NCBI RefSeq assembly: GCF_963583255.1
Contig: NC_084807.1
Span: 17,569,072 to 17,633,071 of the forward strand
DNA length: 64,000 nt
Source: Pyrus communis
Lineage: Eukaryota; Streptophyta; Magnoliopsida; Rosales; Rosaceae
Reading direction: 5' to 3'
Shown here: piece by piece, positions 1 through 11,152 of the stretch
How positions within the stretch are numbered: position 1 is the first letter of the stretch
Layout: every line of letters begins with the position of its first letter
Translations under genes and position numbers: made by a program
Notes under the pieces: model-generated
What the model saw: only the letters and a program-made list of their open reading frames with translations
What the model was told of the DNA's origin: nothing
The model's database searches: none

Positions 1-1
1 A

Positions 2-2547
2 TTCTCCAAGATTGACTTGAGGTCTGGATATTACCAGCTGAAGATTAGTAGGGATGACGTTCCTAAGACGGCGTTCAGGACTCATTACGGTCATTACGAG
101 TTTCTGGTTATGCCATTTGGGTTGACGAACGCACCAGCTGCATTTATGGATTTAATGAACCGGGTGTTCCAGCCATATTTGGATAGGTTTGTTATTGTTT
201 TCATCGACGACATTTTAGTGTATTCGAAGTCCAAGGCGGAGCATGTTCGACATCTTACTTTAGTGTTGAAAAGGTTAAGGGAACACCAATTGTATGCTAA
301 GTTTAACAAGTGCCAGTTTTGGTTGGATCAAGTTGCGTTTTTGGGACACATCATTTCGGCTCAGGGTATTTTGGTGGACCCTCAGAAGGTCGCAGCTGTG
401 GAGAGTTGGGAGCAACCGCGAACCGTCATAGAGGTGAGGAGTTTCCTTGGTTTAGCAGGGTATTATCGACGATTTGTTAAGGTTTTTCTGTGATTGTTTT
501 ACCATTAACGAGATTGACAAGGAAAGACGTTAAATTTGAGTGGGATGATAAGTGTGAGCAGAGTTTCCAGCAATTAAAGCATTGTCTCACTCATGCACTT
601 GTTTTGGCATTCCCGGATGATAGTGGTGATTTCGAGGTTTATAGTGATGCTTCCTTGAATGGTCTGGGATGTGTGTTAATGCAGCATAGTAGGGTGATTG
701 CTTATGCTTCACAACAGTTGAAACCTCATGAGTTGAATTACCCTACACATGATTTGGAGTTAGCAGCTATTATCTTTGCGTTGAAGTTGTGGAGACACTA
801 CCTTTATGGGGAGAAATGTAGGATCTTTACAGATCATAAGATTCTTCAGTATCTTTTTACTTAGAAGGAACTTAATCTTCGTCAACGGAGGTGGATGGAG
901 TTGCTCAGCGATTACGACTGCACGATTGATTATCACCCTGGTCGTGTAAATGTAGTTGCTGATGCACTTAGCAGGAAGTCTCAGGGCCGTATTAATGCAT
1001 TGTATGCAAGTCGTATTCCTCTTTAGGCGGACTTACGGTCTACGGGAGTGAGGTTAGAAGCTGAAGATCGAGATGTGGCTTTACTTGCTAATTTTCAAGT
1101 TAGACCAATTTTAGTTGATCGGGTGCTTGAAGCTCAGGTATCTGATAGGGAGACTCAAGAACTAATTCAAGCTCGAGATCGAGGAAGGAGGAGAGACCTC
1201 AGAGTTCGTGATTCGGATGGCATGTTGATGCAAGAGGGTAGAATGTTCGTGCCTAATAATTTGGAGTTAAAGAAAGCAATTCTCGATGAAGCGCATATTT
1301 CGGCTTACGCCATGCATCCAGGAGCTACTAAAATGTATCATATCATTCGACCATTTTACTATTGGCCGGGTATGAATAGGGAGATAGCTGAGTATGTAAG
1401 TAGGTGTGCTGTTTGTCAACAGGTTAAAGCGGAAAGGAAGAAGTCATTTGGATTGTTGCAGCCGCTTCCCGTTCCATAGTGGAAATGGGAAAATATCACT
1501 ATGGATTTTTTGTACAAGCTTCCGCGTACACATAATGGTTTTGACGGCATTTGGGTGATCGTTGATCGGCTCACTAAGTCGGCACATTTTATTCCAGTGA
1601 GAGAGAAGTATTCTTTGGGCCGATTAGCGGAGTTGTTTATCTCGAAGATTGTGAAGTACCATGGTGTCCCTGTGAGTATTGTCTTGGATTGTGATCCACG
1701 ATTTACATTTAAGTTTTGGGTGGCTTTTCAAGAAGCTTTGGGTACGAGACTACTTTATAGTACGGCGTATCATCCTCAGACGGACGGACAGTCAGAGAGA
1801 ACCATTCAGACTTTGGAGGATATGTTGCGAGCTTCGGTGCTACAGTTTGGTGATGCTTGGCACCAGCGGTTGGATTTGATGGAATTTGCCTACAACAACA
1901 GCTTTCATTCGAGTATTGGCATGGTGCCATTTCAGGCATTGTATGGGAGATCTTGTCGCACATCGTTGTGTTGGTCAGAGGTCGGAGAAAGAGTTTTAGT
2001 GGGTCCAGAGATTGTTGAGGAGACTACTCAAAATGTTCAAGTAATTAAGTCTAACCTGAAGGCAGCCCAGGACAGGCAGAAGAGTCTAACGGATCGACAT
2101 GTTACGGACAGAGCGTATGAGGTCGGAGATTGGGTATTTCTGAAACTTTCACCATGGAGAGGTATCGTGCGGTTTGGAAAGAAGGGTAAATTGAGTCCCA
2201 GGTACATTGGACCATACATGGTCACAGAGCGAGTTGGTGAGGTAGCTTACAGGTTGGAGTTGCCTCCGGAGTTGGCTAGAGTACATAACGTTTTTCACGT
2301 GTCTATGCTTCGACATTATGTTGCTGATCCGTCTCACGTGATACCTCCTCAACCCTTGGAAATTAATCCAGATTTGACTTATGACGAGGAACCGGTGACG
2401 ATCATAGATTGGAAGGAAAAAGTTCTGAGGAACAAGACTGTGAACTTAGTGAAAGTTTTGTGGAGGAATCATTCAGTCGAGGAAGCTACGTGGGAAACAG
2501 AAGATCGGATGAGGGATTTGTATCCTCGGTTGTTCTTTGATTACTAA
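2..2547 (+). pseudogene. Ty3/gypsy chromovirus pol remnant (RT, RNase H, integrase, chromodomain-like end)
   Basis: This is the 3' part of a retrotransposon polyprotein that enters from the left edge. Reverse transcriptase comes first, with the active-site motif IDDILVYS near base 200 and the LGHIIS block near 345. RNase H follows (YSDAS near 640, [10 protein letters not shown] near 825). The integrase zinc finger ends in CAVCQQVK near 1415, and the integrase core shows VDRLTKSAHF near 1560, a retained aspartate in LDCDPRF near 1690 and GQSERTIQ near 1790. The C-terminal end (near 2440-2500, WRNHSVEEATWE) is chromodomain-like, which places it in the chromovirus (Del/Tekay-type) group. It is broken by a frameshift near 482-492 and by in-frame stops at 862, 1024 and 1477, so it cannot make one polyprotein. 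Downstream spacing to the LTR at about 2607 is normal for this family. Confidence 0.93.
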
Positions 2548-2606
2548 GGGTTGTTGTTTGGTTGTTTTGAATTTCGGGACGAAATTCTATTAAGGTTGGT
2601 AGGTTA

Positions 2607-4813
2607 TGACAGCCCGTCCTAGAAATATTACAACGTACGTGTGAAAAGACAAAATTGCCCCCAGTTCGATTTCTTTACATTTATTGGTTATTTTTGAGTT
2701 TGGTTGGCATGTTGTAGGCCACACACATTTTCCCACACATCACAACCTTTCCTCCTGTTTCCTGCACACTGTCCCGAGTCCCCATTCCTTCCCATTTCCT
2801 TGGAAACGTACAGACACACCCACAAACCTATCAAACCTTCACAGATCGTGGAATCCAAGCACATATTCGAGCTCGTGAGGCTTGTAGGAGTCCAACCATA
2901 CCTTTTTCAAGTAAGAACACCTTCGTTTTCACGTCGAATCCACGATGCCCGATTTCGGGTACTGTTCATGCACACGTGATTTCTCACGTTTTAGGAAATT
3001 TCAAGCTTGTAGGAAGCTTGGTGAGGTCCCTAGGAGGCTCGGGGTGGTTCGTTTGAAGGTTTTGGACGTCGGGATCACGAGTTTCGAGGTTGGCCGGAGT
3101 TGGGGTGATTTTCCAGGTGAGATTTCGTGGTTTTTAGCACTTGAAAGTGGTATGATTGTGTTCCTCTCGTTGTAAGCTTCATTTTGGTACCAATTTTGTG
3201 AAATTTGGTTGAAAAACGAAGAAGATATTGAAGTTTGAAATTTTCCCGATTTTCCGACGCCGGAGAAGACGACAGAATATTCCGTCAAGTCCGACAGAAT
3301 ATTCCTGACGCTGTTGACAGAAACCGTTAGGGATAACGGAATATTCCCTTACGACGTCAGTTGACGCCGTCAGCGTGCCAAGCACGTGCTTACGCGTGGC
3401 CGGCGCGTGTGGCCGTGCCTTGGCCGGCGCGTATGGCCGTGCCTTGGCCGGCGCGTGAGGGTGCGTGCGGTGGTGAAAAATTATTTTAAAAATATGGGGA
3501 TGTTCCTGAGGTTGAGTAGATCACGTTGGTATATTCATACACCCCATTTGAGCATTCTATGAGAAGTTATTTCAAAAGGTTGGTTATGTGCTTTAAAATT
3601 AATGTTTTTGTAGTTTTTTCGCATATAGGTGATACCTATCCCGAGGACGAGTGTGGTCACTCGAGGCAGGGGGGCTACGACCCTTCCACATATCTGTGAG
3701 TGGGCTTTTGGTTTTCCGTATATACCTATATACTTATATTTTCCCAGAAATTGATTTGAATTGTCATTTGCCATATGCCATGCATTAGATTATCGTTATT
3801 TATGCATCATTGGTTGCATTATTAGTTGTATATATATACATATGCATATTGGGTGATGCGGACGCACAGGTAAGTGCCAGGTAAGTTTTATTCATGTTTA
3901 CATTCAGTGGTGAATTGAGATGCTTAGAGAGCTCATAACATGCACCCCCGGTGTTAGTGCTCCCGCCCAGAGTAGGGCACAGTCCTTCACGTGATGTTCA
4001 CTTCCCGTACCACACGTTCAGGTTGGATCCAAGTTAGGTGCACAGTCCTGTCGTACAGACCACATTAGGTGGTTTCGACTCGTAGGTGACCCGCGATTAT
4101 TCGCACAGCCTTCACGTGATCGTAGCACTAGAGCGTTTATATGTATGACACCCAGGCCTGTCGTACAGACCACTTTAGGTGGTTCTGACTCGTGGGCAGG
4201 TTCAGTTAGTGAGATTGAGATTTGAGCTCTAGATTCAGCCGTACAGGTCACGTTAGGTGACTCCGGCTGCCAGACTATATGATATTGATATGATTTTTAC
4301 CTGAGCACTTGCATTTCATTGTGAGATTTGGCATGGCATATCCTGGAGCATGATTGATATATATATATATATATCTATACGTACATATGTTTATTTTCTG
4401 GGAAGTATACAGGTTTTACAGCGAGGGGTTAGAACTTATTTGTTAAATGGTTTTCGAAAAGCTTTGTTTTTGCCCACTCACGCTTTTGTTTTACGCCCAT
4501 CCAGGTTCTAGTTGTCTAGCAGGTTCGGTGGTTTCCCAGAGGGCTTTTCCGGCATTTCTGACAGACGATCACCAGCGTAGGGCCACCTTCGAGTGTACTG
4601 TTGTTGCATCATTTTCGTTTGGACTGCTTTAGGCGTTATGCTCTGAACTTGTGTCACACTTACGTTTGCACCTATTATCATTTCATGTAAACCAGTTTTT
4701 ATTTATTCGTATTACCATTTCCATGATTGTTTTATTAGCTTCTGCACTGTGCACATGGTTACGTCACCTCTGCGTGACGGCCAGCACGCCCTGATCTCGG
4801 TCGGGGTGTGTCA
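2607..4813 (+). mobile_element. 3' LTR of the Ty3/gypsy element
   Basis: The LTR begins (TGACAGCCCGTCC) just after a purine-rich tract and ends in CGGGGTGTGTCA, giving TG...CA termini and about 2.2 kb. The true first base may be 1-4 bases upstream because the start looks mutated. The 5' LTR lies outside the window, so the target duplication cannot be tested. Inside are GTCGTACAGACCAC / GGTGGTT.. GACTCGT blocks (about 4050-4260) that recur, inverted, in the solo LTR at 27500-30105. The same tail (TGACACACCCCGACC read in reverse) also occurs there, so the two are related families. Confidence 0.8.
3397..3460 (+). repeat. GC-rich 24-bp tandem repeat inside the LTR
   Basis: Two full 24-bp copies (3397-3420 and 3421-3444) and a partial third are built on TGGCCGGCGCGT..GGCCGTG. 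The block is strongly GC-rich within an otherwise AT-rich LTR. It probably arose by slippage. Confidence 0.8.
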
Positions 4814-5097
4814 TACAATCTAAATCACTTTTGCTAAGTTCAGATTTTAAAATGCTATAATATTCACTATAAATTAAAGACTAATTAAAAATGTATGCAA
4901 TTATATAAAACTCAAAAATCATTTAAACATTTACAAAAATACACTATTTCAACATGAAAAAACGATTTGACGAAAAAAAAAAAAAAAACTCCAGTATCAC
5001 CGTCACCCCCTCCCCTACCTTTCTCAATTTGAGCCACGAACACCATGATTGAGAACAAGAGGGTAATGGGCATCGTCGCCAAGAGGAGGATTAGGAT

Positions 5098-5296
5098 GGA
5101 GCCGAATCCCCTCCGGATCATTTGGAATTGAGCTCACTCATCAAATGATGTGGACTAATGAAATTTGATCCAACGGTTACAATTATTATAACTTTTATAG
5201 GGACCCCCTGTTTGTAGCCGTTGGATCAAATTTCAATAATCCGAATCATTTGATGAGTAGGCTCGGTTCGAAATGATCAAGAGGGGATCCGGTTCC
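5098..5296. mobile_element. MITE with ~90-bp inverted repeats
   Basis: The two halves are inverted repeats. GAGCC..ATCCCCT and CTCATCAAATGAT on the left are mirrored by GATGAGTAGGCTC and AGGGGATCCGGTTCC on the right. The centre holds TTGATCCAACGGTTAC against GTAGCCGTTGGATCAA. The flanks are GATTAGGAT (5089-5097) and GATTAGGAC (5297-5305), a 9-bp target duplication with one mismatch, which suggests a Mutator-type mobiliser. It belongs to the same family as the copy at 21692-21886. Confidence 0.8.
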
Positions 5297-6242
5297 GATT
5301 AGGACCATTCATAGACAGGAAAGTGTGAAATTGTCCACTTTTCGTTTGAGATTACTTTTGTAAAAGGTATTGATCAACTTGAAGTGTTTTAATAGAAATT
5401 AGGGTAAATTACACTAAACTACATTAACTATGGATTGAACCATAATCTCATACCTCATTATTTAAACATTGCAATGTCATATCTCGTCTTATGAATTCAT
5501 TGCAATGTCACACATCCATTAAATTTTATGTTAAATTTGACTGTTAAGTGATAAAGTGGCAAGTGATGACCCAACATCCTCACCTATTCAAATTAAAATA
5601 TTAATTAAATGACTACATTTATTTATTTTTATTAAATTGTGGGACCCATCACCTTGACTTTCCCCCACTCATTCCGTCACACCCTCCACCTCCCTCCTTT
5701 CTTCACAACCCAAAACCCAGATCCCACCCGCACCAACATCCCCCCCACCCCCCACACACACACACACTTCACCATCAATGGCTTAATTGGCCGATTCCGT
5801 CGTCGATTCCCCCCCCTCCCCACCCTCCTGGTCGCCCCCGTCCTTCGGCACCACACCTTGCCCCCTCCACCCATTTCGTACGATTCTCCTTCGACCGCTC
5901 GACCCCCATCTCTATCTCGTTGAGCCATTGCAGACATTAGAGATGCCTTCGACTAAAAATTCGACAATGCCCACCACATTCTGCAAGAGCCAAGCGTACC
6001 TAACTTGGTCCCAGGCTCGGAGCTGGTTGAATTCCACTCGATGTTTCAGGGAAAATCACGTTCTTGGTTCTAGGAAAAGAGAAGTGAGGAGAGAGAGAAG
6101 AGGGATATATTTTTTTTATTCATTTATTGTTTAGATAAAAAATTATTAATTTATTAATATTTAATTAATTTTTTAATTCAATTAGGCAAGGAGTGGGCTT
6201 ATTGTCTGCCACGTTGGCATTTAAAAAAAATAGAAATTTTAA

Positions 6243-7918
6243 GGGTAAATTACAAAAAACTACCTCAACTATTGGTCTCACGACACTATCATATCTCATC
6301 TTTAAAATTGACAATGTCATACCTTATCTTTAGAATTTGGTCCAATGTTATACCTTCCGTTAGCTTAGCCGTGAATTTCTCAGTTAAATGCTGACATTGC
6401 TTGATTCGTGTCCACTTTCTATTAAAAAATAATAATTTATCCTTAAAAAAAAAAAAAAAAAACACACACCAAACACTCATCGTCCCCGACCCTTTCCCCT
6501 ACATGCAACCCAATTCCAAAACCCAGATCCCTTCTCCTTCCCCTTCCCTGCAACCCCCGACCCCTTCCCCACCTATGCAACATCTCCCCCCCCCCCCAGA
6601 CCCACCTCCTCATTCTCTGCCGCCTATAACCTCTAGAGCCACCGCTGCTGCTGTGGCTGTTATTCCATCCAGAAGTCAATTCATTTCCTCTACCGCCATC
6701 TAATCCCCTTTACGCCCTCCGAATCCCAACACAAAGATCACCATTTTTGACTCTCAGAAACACAATCGAGTCTCTAGCCACCAATTTCTTCTGGTTCACA
6801 AATGTGCTCCACCCCATTGTTAACAAATGTCGCCTTGGCGTCCCTCTGTATATGTGCCTGAACTTCCACACCTCACTATGAACAGCCTTCACAATCGCCG
6901 TCTACACCGGTGGGTCCACCAAGTAATCCAACCTTGGAAAAATGGTCTCAACGCAGTACCTTGGGATAGAGAATCCGCCACCATTGTTGGTGTCATATTG
7001 GGTCAGCGTCTTGGCGAAAGACGCCGAATTTTCCTGATTTTCCGACCCATCTGCCTCCGTACCCCTGTCGTCCGCAGTAAAGGCCTCGTTGTTCTTAATT
7101 GGGTTCATCCTAATTTTGGCGAACACTTCATCGGTTTTTGGGTCCCCCTTGAACTTGATTGCGGCCACCCTGCAGAGAACGAGCAACGGGATCCTCGGTG
7201 AGGCGGAGAAGAAATCGACGCCACCACTAGCTTGGGTGTGCTCGGTGTGGCCTTGCGGAAAGTAAAAGACTTTGGAGTTCACCAGAGGCACATAGACTAT
7301 GCTGCTGGCGTAGACGTGCCACAGCTGAGGATCCATGCTTTTCTTTGACTCTTTCATGGTTCTGGTTCGATTTTAAAACTACCCAGATGATCAAAAATTA
7401 AAAAACTATGATGGATTTCTGGTTTTTTTTTTTTTTCTTCTGGATTTGGATTTTCTTTTTGTTAGAACATTGTTGTTGTATCAAGGCAATGATGAATATA
7501 AAGGCTTCAACTTCATGACTACAAAAGGATGGGCGGTAGAGAAGGAGGAGGTAGGTCTTGGGGGGAGATGTTGGCGTGGGTGAGGAAAAAGTCTGGGGTT
7601 GCAGGGAAGGGGAAGGGGAAGGGATCCGGGTTTTGGATTTGGGTTGCAGGGAAGGGGTTGGGGTCGTTGGGGAAGATGGGTGTTTGGGGTTTTTTTTTAT
7701 TTTTAATTTTTTTTAGGGTAAATTATTATTTTTTTAATAGAAAGTGGGTCTCGAATCAAGCCACGTCAACATTTAATTGAGAAATTCACGGCCAAGCTAA
7801 CAAAAGGTATAACATTGGACCAAATTCTAAAGATGAGGTATGACATTGTCAATTTTAAAAGATGAGATATGATAGTGTCGTGAGACCAATAGTTGAGGTA
7901 GTTTTTTTACATTTACCC
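6243..7918. mobile_element. Nested Pack-MULE-type element carrying an ARF gene fragment
   Basis: Terminal inverted repeats of about 200 bp (GGGTAAATTACAAAAAACTACC at 6243, mirrored up to ACCC at 7918) belong to the same family as the outer element. The flanks AAATTTTAA and AAAAGTTAA are a poor 7-of-9 match, as expected for an old duplication. It lies inside the right terminal repeat of the 5402-8044 element, so it inserted later. The interior carries an antisense ARF10/16-like exon (6620-7357), so this fits the Pack-MULE definition of a non-autonomous MULE with host gene sequence. No transposase is present. Confidence 0.82.
6620..7357 (-). pseudogene. Captured auxin response factor (ARF10/ARF16-type) N-terminal fragment
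   Basis: On the minus strand an ATG at 7357 opens a frame encoding the start of an ARF of the ARF10/16/17 clade. It has the dimerisation-region motif DPQLWH, then NSKVFYFPQGH, DEVFAKIRM and SFAKTLTQ. The B3 DNA-binding domain follows: NGGGFSIPRYCVETIFP, then [31 protein letters not shown] and [10 protein letters not shown]. An in-frame TAG falls inside the B3 domain right after DPPV (just left of 6905) and a TAA follows GIRRA near 6710. Beyond that the frame still resembles the ARF linker, to about 6620. The rest of the gene (middle region, miR160 site, PB1 domain) is absent. It has substitutions at conserved positions, so it is a decaying copy, not a functional ARF. Confidence 0.85.
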
Positions 7919-8225
7919 AAAAGTTAATGGATGTCTAACATTGCAATTAATTCATAAGACAAGATATGACATTGCAATGTGTAAAAGATGAAGTATGAGA
8001 TTGTGGTACGACCCATAATTGAAGTAGTTTTGTGTAATTTACCCTAGAAATTATTTCAAAAAAAATTTAAGTATTTTATATGGATTTCTTCAAACTCAGA
8101 AGAGCTTTTAAACTTACTTATTGTCAAATAGCGTCAAAAATATTTTTTAGTTGTCACGTAGGCATTTTAGAATCATTCTCAAACATGCTCCTAATATGTG
8201 TATTATTCTTATGTGAAATAGAAAA

Positions 8226-8386
8226 ATGAGTAATGCTAGGTAAATCAATTTTTTAGATCAGAGTTGCAAGCTATATTATGACGTGTCATCAATAAAGCAT
8301 AAACACGTTAATCAATACTTAAATAATAATTCAATCATCAACAACCAGATTGGTTTATAAAATTTGATCTTTCTAGCATTACTCAT
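8226..8386. mobile_element. Small MITE with ATGAGTAATGCTAG ends
   Basis: ATGAGTAATGCTAG at the left is mirrored by CTAGCATTACTCAT at the right, and the similarity continues about 15 bases further inward (GATCAA..TTTT). It is 161 bp, AT-rich and non-coding. I found no convincing target duplication. Confidence 0.6.
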
Positions 8387-8570
8387 GGAACAATAATCTA
8401 AGGCTTCATTTGGTGTATAATATTAGATTGATTACTCATTACATTCGACGCATGTTTAAGGTTAAAGAAGTAATAGGTGCAACTTTAAGACTTAATTCAA
8501 GGGTTTTTTTTTTTTTTTTAAATAATTTTTTTATTATAATAAATAAAATATATTGAGAGGAAAAAAAAAA

Positions 8571-9608
8571 GGGTAAATTACACAAAACTACCTCAACTAT
8601 TAGGCCAATCACAGTTTCATACCTCATCTTTAAAACATTTCAATGTCATACCTCATCATACGAATTTGTTACAATATCAGACCTTCGTTAGGTTTTTTGT
8701 CAATCTCTCTGTTAAATGCTGATGTGGCTTGAAATGGGGCACACTTTCTATTCCAACTAGATTAAAAAATTAACTAAATATTAAAAAATAATAAAAAATA
8801 AAAAACCTACACCTAGATCCCCTTCCTTCCCCCTCACCTCTCTACAACTCTCGCCTTCTCTTCCTGCATCTCCACCTCCCTTCCCCCTCCCCCTCCTACA
8901 CACCCATCACCCTCACCCTGACCAAATTAATCCATGTAACGAATTTCAAACAAAATACCCCAATTCTATCCAAACCCTAACCCTAAACTTCAAATTCTTA
9001 GCACTAATCCATCGGGTTTTGCTGGGTTTTAGTTTGGGGTTTGGGAGAGGAGGCAGAGACGATTGGGTTTGGGGTCTGGGAGTATGACTTGGATATGAGT
9101 GGGTTGAAAACAGAGTTGAAGTTGGGGCTTTTTTGCAACAGATCTACGAGACCCTGCTCCCGATATTGATGACCATGGTGACTTCTGCGACAATGAGCTG
9201 ACGAAAAATGAGATGGTGGTGGGAACGGAGGGGGAGATATGCACAAGGTTTTGATGGTTCGGTTGATGGCGTGGGAGATGAGGGGTGGAGGAAGGGTGGG
9301 ATGTGAGAAAGAAGATGTGGGTGGACGAAAGTTAGAGAGAGGTGAGGAGGAAAGAAGGGGATTTGGGTATGGGTTAGGTTTTTTATTTTTTTATTTATTT
9401 TTTAATATTTAGTTAATTTTTTAATCTAGTTGGAATTGAAAATGGGCCCCGTCTCAAACCACGTCAGCATTTAACAAAGAGATTGACAGAAAACCTAACG
9501 GAGGTCTGATATTGTAACAAATTTGTAAGATGAGGTATGACATTGAAATGTTTTAAAGATGGGGTGTGAAACTGTGATTGGCCCAATAGTTGAGGTAGTT
9601 TTGTGTAA
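8571..9608. mobile_element. Third long-TIR MULE-like element, right end truncated
   Basis: The left repeat begins GGGTAAATTACACAAAAC at 8571 and runs about 250 bases. Its mirror occupies about 9355-9608 and stops at GTGTAATT, lacking the last bases (TACCC). The terminal repeat family is the same as in the 5402 and 6243 elements. The interior (8830-9350) is C/T-rich on the left and G-rich on the right, with a minus-strand open stretch ending near 9004 that I do not recognise. The left flank is a run of A, so a target duplication cannot be judged. Confidence 0.72.
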
Positions 9609-9990
9609 TTGGAGGTGGGGGAAGACGATGACAATCAACTGTTCACCGGGCAATCAAATAAGAAAATTGGAGGTGGGGGAACAATATGCTCTAATTTTTT
9701 TCTCTTTCTTGTATGGAAAAAAATTGCTCTATAGGTTTATTCAATCCCGTACTTAAGGTAGAATTAAATAAATTCTATAGATAGTTGGACTTTATCTCTT
9801 AGAAGACATTTACTACAAGTTAAAGCTCAAAATCCAATGCAGTCGAAAAGCCAATTTGGGCAGACCTGCTCAACTAGGGACTTCTATACCTCCTGCTCTT
9901 TTCCTCGTGTAGCCCAGTAGGAACTTCTACACCTCCTTTAATTATTTTCCATTTAAAACCCTTTTATTTGTGTGAAACTTTTAACAGTGT
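9607..9990 (+). repeat. Retroelement-derived fragment with a short direct repeat
   Basis: AATTGGAGGTGGGGGA occurs twice (about 9607 and 9666). From about 9690 the sequence (TTTCTCTTTCTTGTA, then AATCCC.TACTT.AGGTAG) resembles 42370-42440 in the internal 3' part of the LTR element at 38352-43198. This stretch is therefore probably an old fragment of that or a related element. Confidence 0.5.
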
Positions 9991-10298
9991 AACCCAAAAA
10001 CACTAGTGTTTTACATCGTAACAAGCTTGAGAATTAATACTCACGAATTTTTAATTCGGGAACCAAAGTGTTAATTGGGCAAAAGTTAGAAAACTAATAC
10101 TCCAATTTTCTAATTGGACTATCTCACAAGATTGTTTGAAATATGGTTTTCTTAATTAACCCAACACGTCCAAGGTTAAATCATCTCCTTTTTCCTAGTT
10201 TAAATGAATTTATAGAGTAGGTGTAATATTTACTATAAATAATATCATATTATCAAATTCTAATAATTGTATTCAATCTATCTTTCATAAACTTTAGA

Positions 10299-10625
10299 GA
10301 GAAATGTTAAGGGGACTGTCTTAAAAGTAAGACTCTTTATGGATTCTCTGCCACTTCATATTTAACGTCAATTCTAGTGCCAAATATTAAAAATAGGGGT
10401 GTGCTATCCACATACGCCATTTTACTTCTCACACACCCTTTGTTAATTTCTGTCCGTTGATCTTTTTTAATTCATCCGATCCGACGGTCAAAAATTAGAA
10501 GGGTGTGTGAGAAGTAAAAAAAGGTGTGTGGATATCACATCCCTAAAAATATTGTGTAAAAAACATGAGGTGATAAAGAGTTCATAAAACCCCTCACTTT
10601 TGAGATAATCCCATTAACATTTCTC
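10299..10625. mobile_element. MITE with perfect 9-bp target duplication, interrupted by a second MITE
   Basis: GAGAAATGTTAA at 10299 is mirrored by TTAACATTTCTC ending at 10625, and similarity continues for about 65 bases into each side (ACTCTTTATG.. against ..AAAGAGTTCAT). The direct repeat AACTTTAGA flanks it exactly (10290-10298 and 10626-10634), which points to Mutator-type insertion. A 150-bp MITE (10395-10544) lies inside it; without that insert the element would be about 177 bp. Confidence 0.85.
10395..10544. mobile_element. 150-bp MITE nested in the 10299-10625 MITE
   Basis: It is nearly a full palindrome. AGGGGTGTGCTATCCACA and TTTACTTCTCACACACCCTT on the left are mirrored by GGGTGTGTGAGAAGTAAA and TGTGGATATCACATCCCT on the right. 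AAAAAT follows on the right (10545-10550) and precedes on the left (10389-10394), a possible but low-complexity target duplication. It is non-coding. Confidence 0.8.
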
Positions 10626-11152
10626 AACTTTAGAAACACAATCCGCAACTTTATTAAATAACCTTTTTTATTGAATCTTTTCGTAAAATTTAGAATCACA
10701 ATCCGATGCTTGGCTCTTCAATAATCAAGAAAGCCGCCACAACATGTTACATGTGGTCCTGCTCCTGAAATTGTTAACCAGCCAAAGTGTGGTAAAATTT
10801 TTCTTCTTTCGGTGCATAAAGTAGGCTAATATTAAAGCTAAGATGCCATGACAAGATGCCATGACTTTTAAAGATAAAATGTTATGTTCCAGTAATACAA
10901 TGCACTTGTAAGAAAGAGGTATATACATTTTAATCAAGCAAGAAAAATGAATTAACACTCTAAAACCATAGTTTAAGAAACCGCTCTCACTTTCGCATTC
11001 AGGTGAGAGGGGTTTCGGTTTGGTCTTTGCCATGTAGGGGATGATTTTTGCTAGAACCCGTTATTTTCATTACTCGATCGGCGAGTTCTTCATTTTAGTT
11101 TGTCTTCAGAAACTATATAGAAGCTTGTTGTATCTTGGCTCATTTTCAGGAG

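Larger units (their letters stand above)
5402..8044. mobile_element. Mutator-like (MULE) element with perfect 9-bp target duplication
   Basis: Long terminal inverted repeats begin GGGTAAATTACAC at 5402 and end GTGTAATTTACCC at 8044. The 9-bp direct repeat TAGAAATTA flanks it exactly (5393-5401 and 8045-8053). The left repeat runs to about 5620. Its partner on the right is split by the inner element at 6243-7918: bases about 6150-6242 plus 7919-8044 together mirror the left repeat. The unique interior (about 5640-6130) is C-rich and contains an open stretch in the + direction that I do not recognise. It could be a captured gene piece. No transposase is present, so it is non-autonomous. Confidence 0.88.

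Noticed and set aside
5787..6134. Proline/serine-rich 115-codon frame as a gene
   Set aside because: C-rich, biased sequence inside a MULE with no recognised domain and a stop just before it; mentioned only as possible captured sequence.
6443..6703. Frames over the C-rich stretch flanking the ARF fragment
   Set aside because: Low-complexity CCC/GGG and poly-A sequence; open frames are expected by composition.
8978..8996. CCCTAACCCTAAAC telomere-like repeat
   Set aside because: Only two units and inside a transposon interior; too short to be an interstitial telomere.
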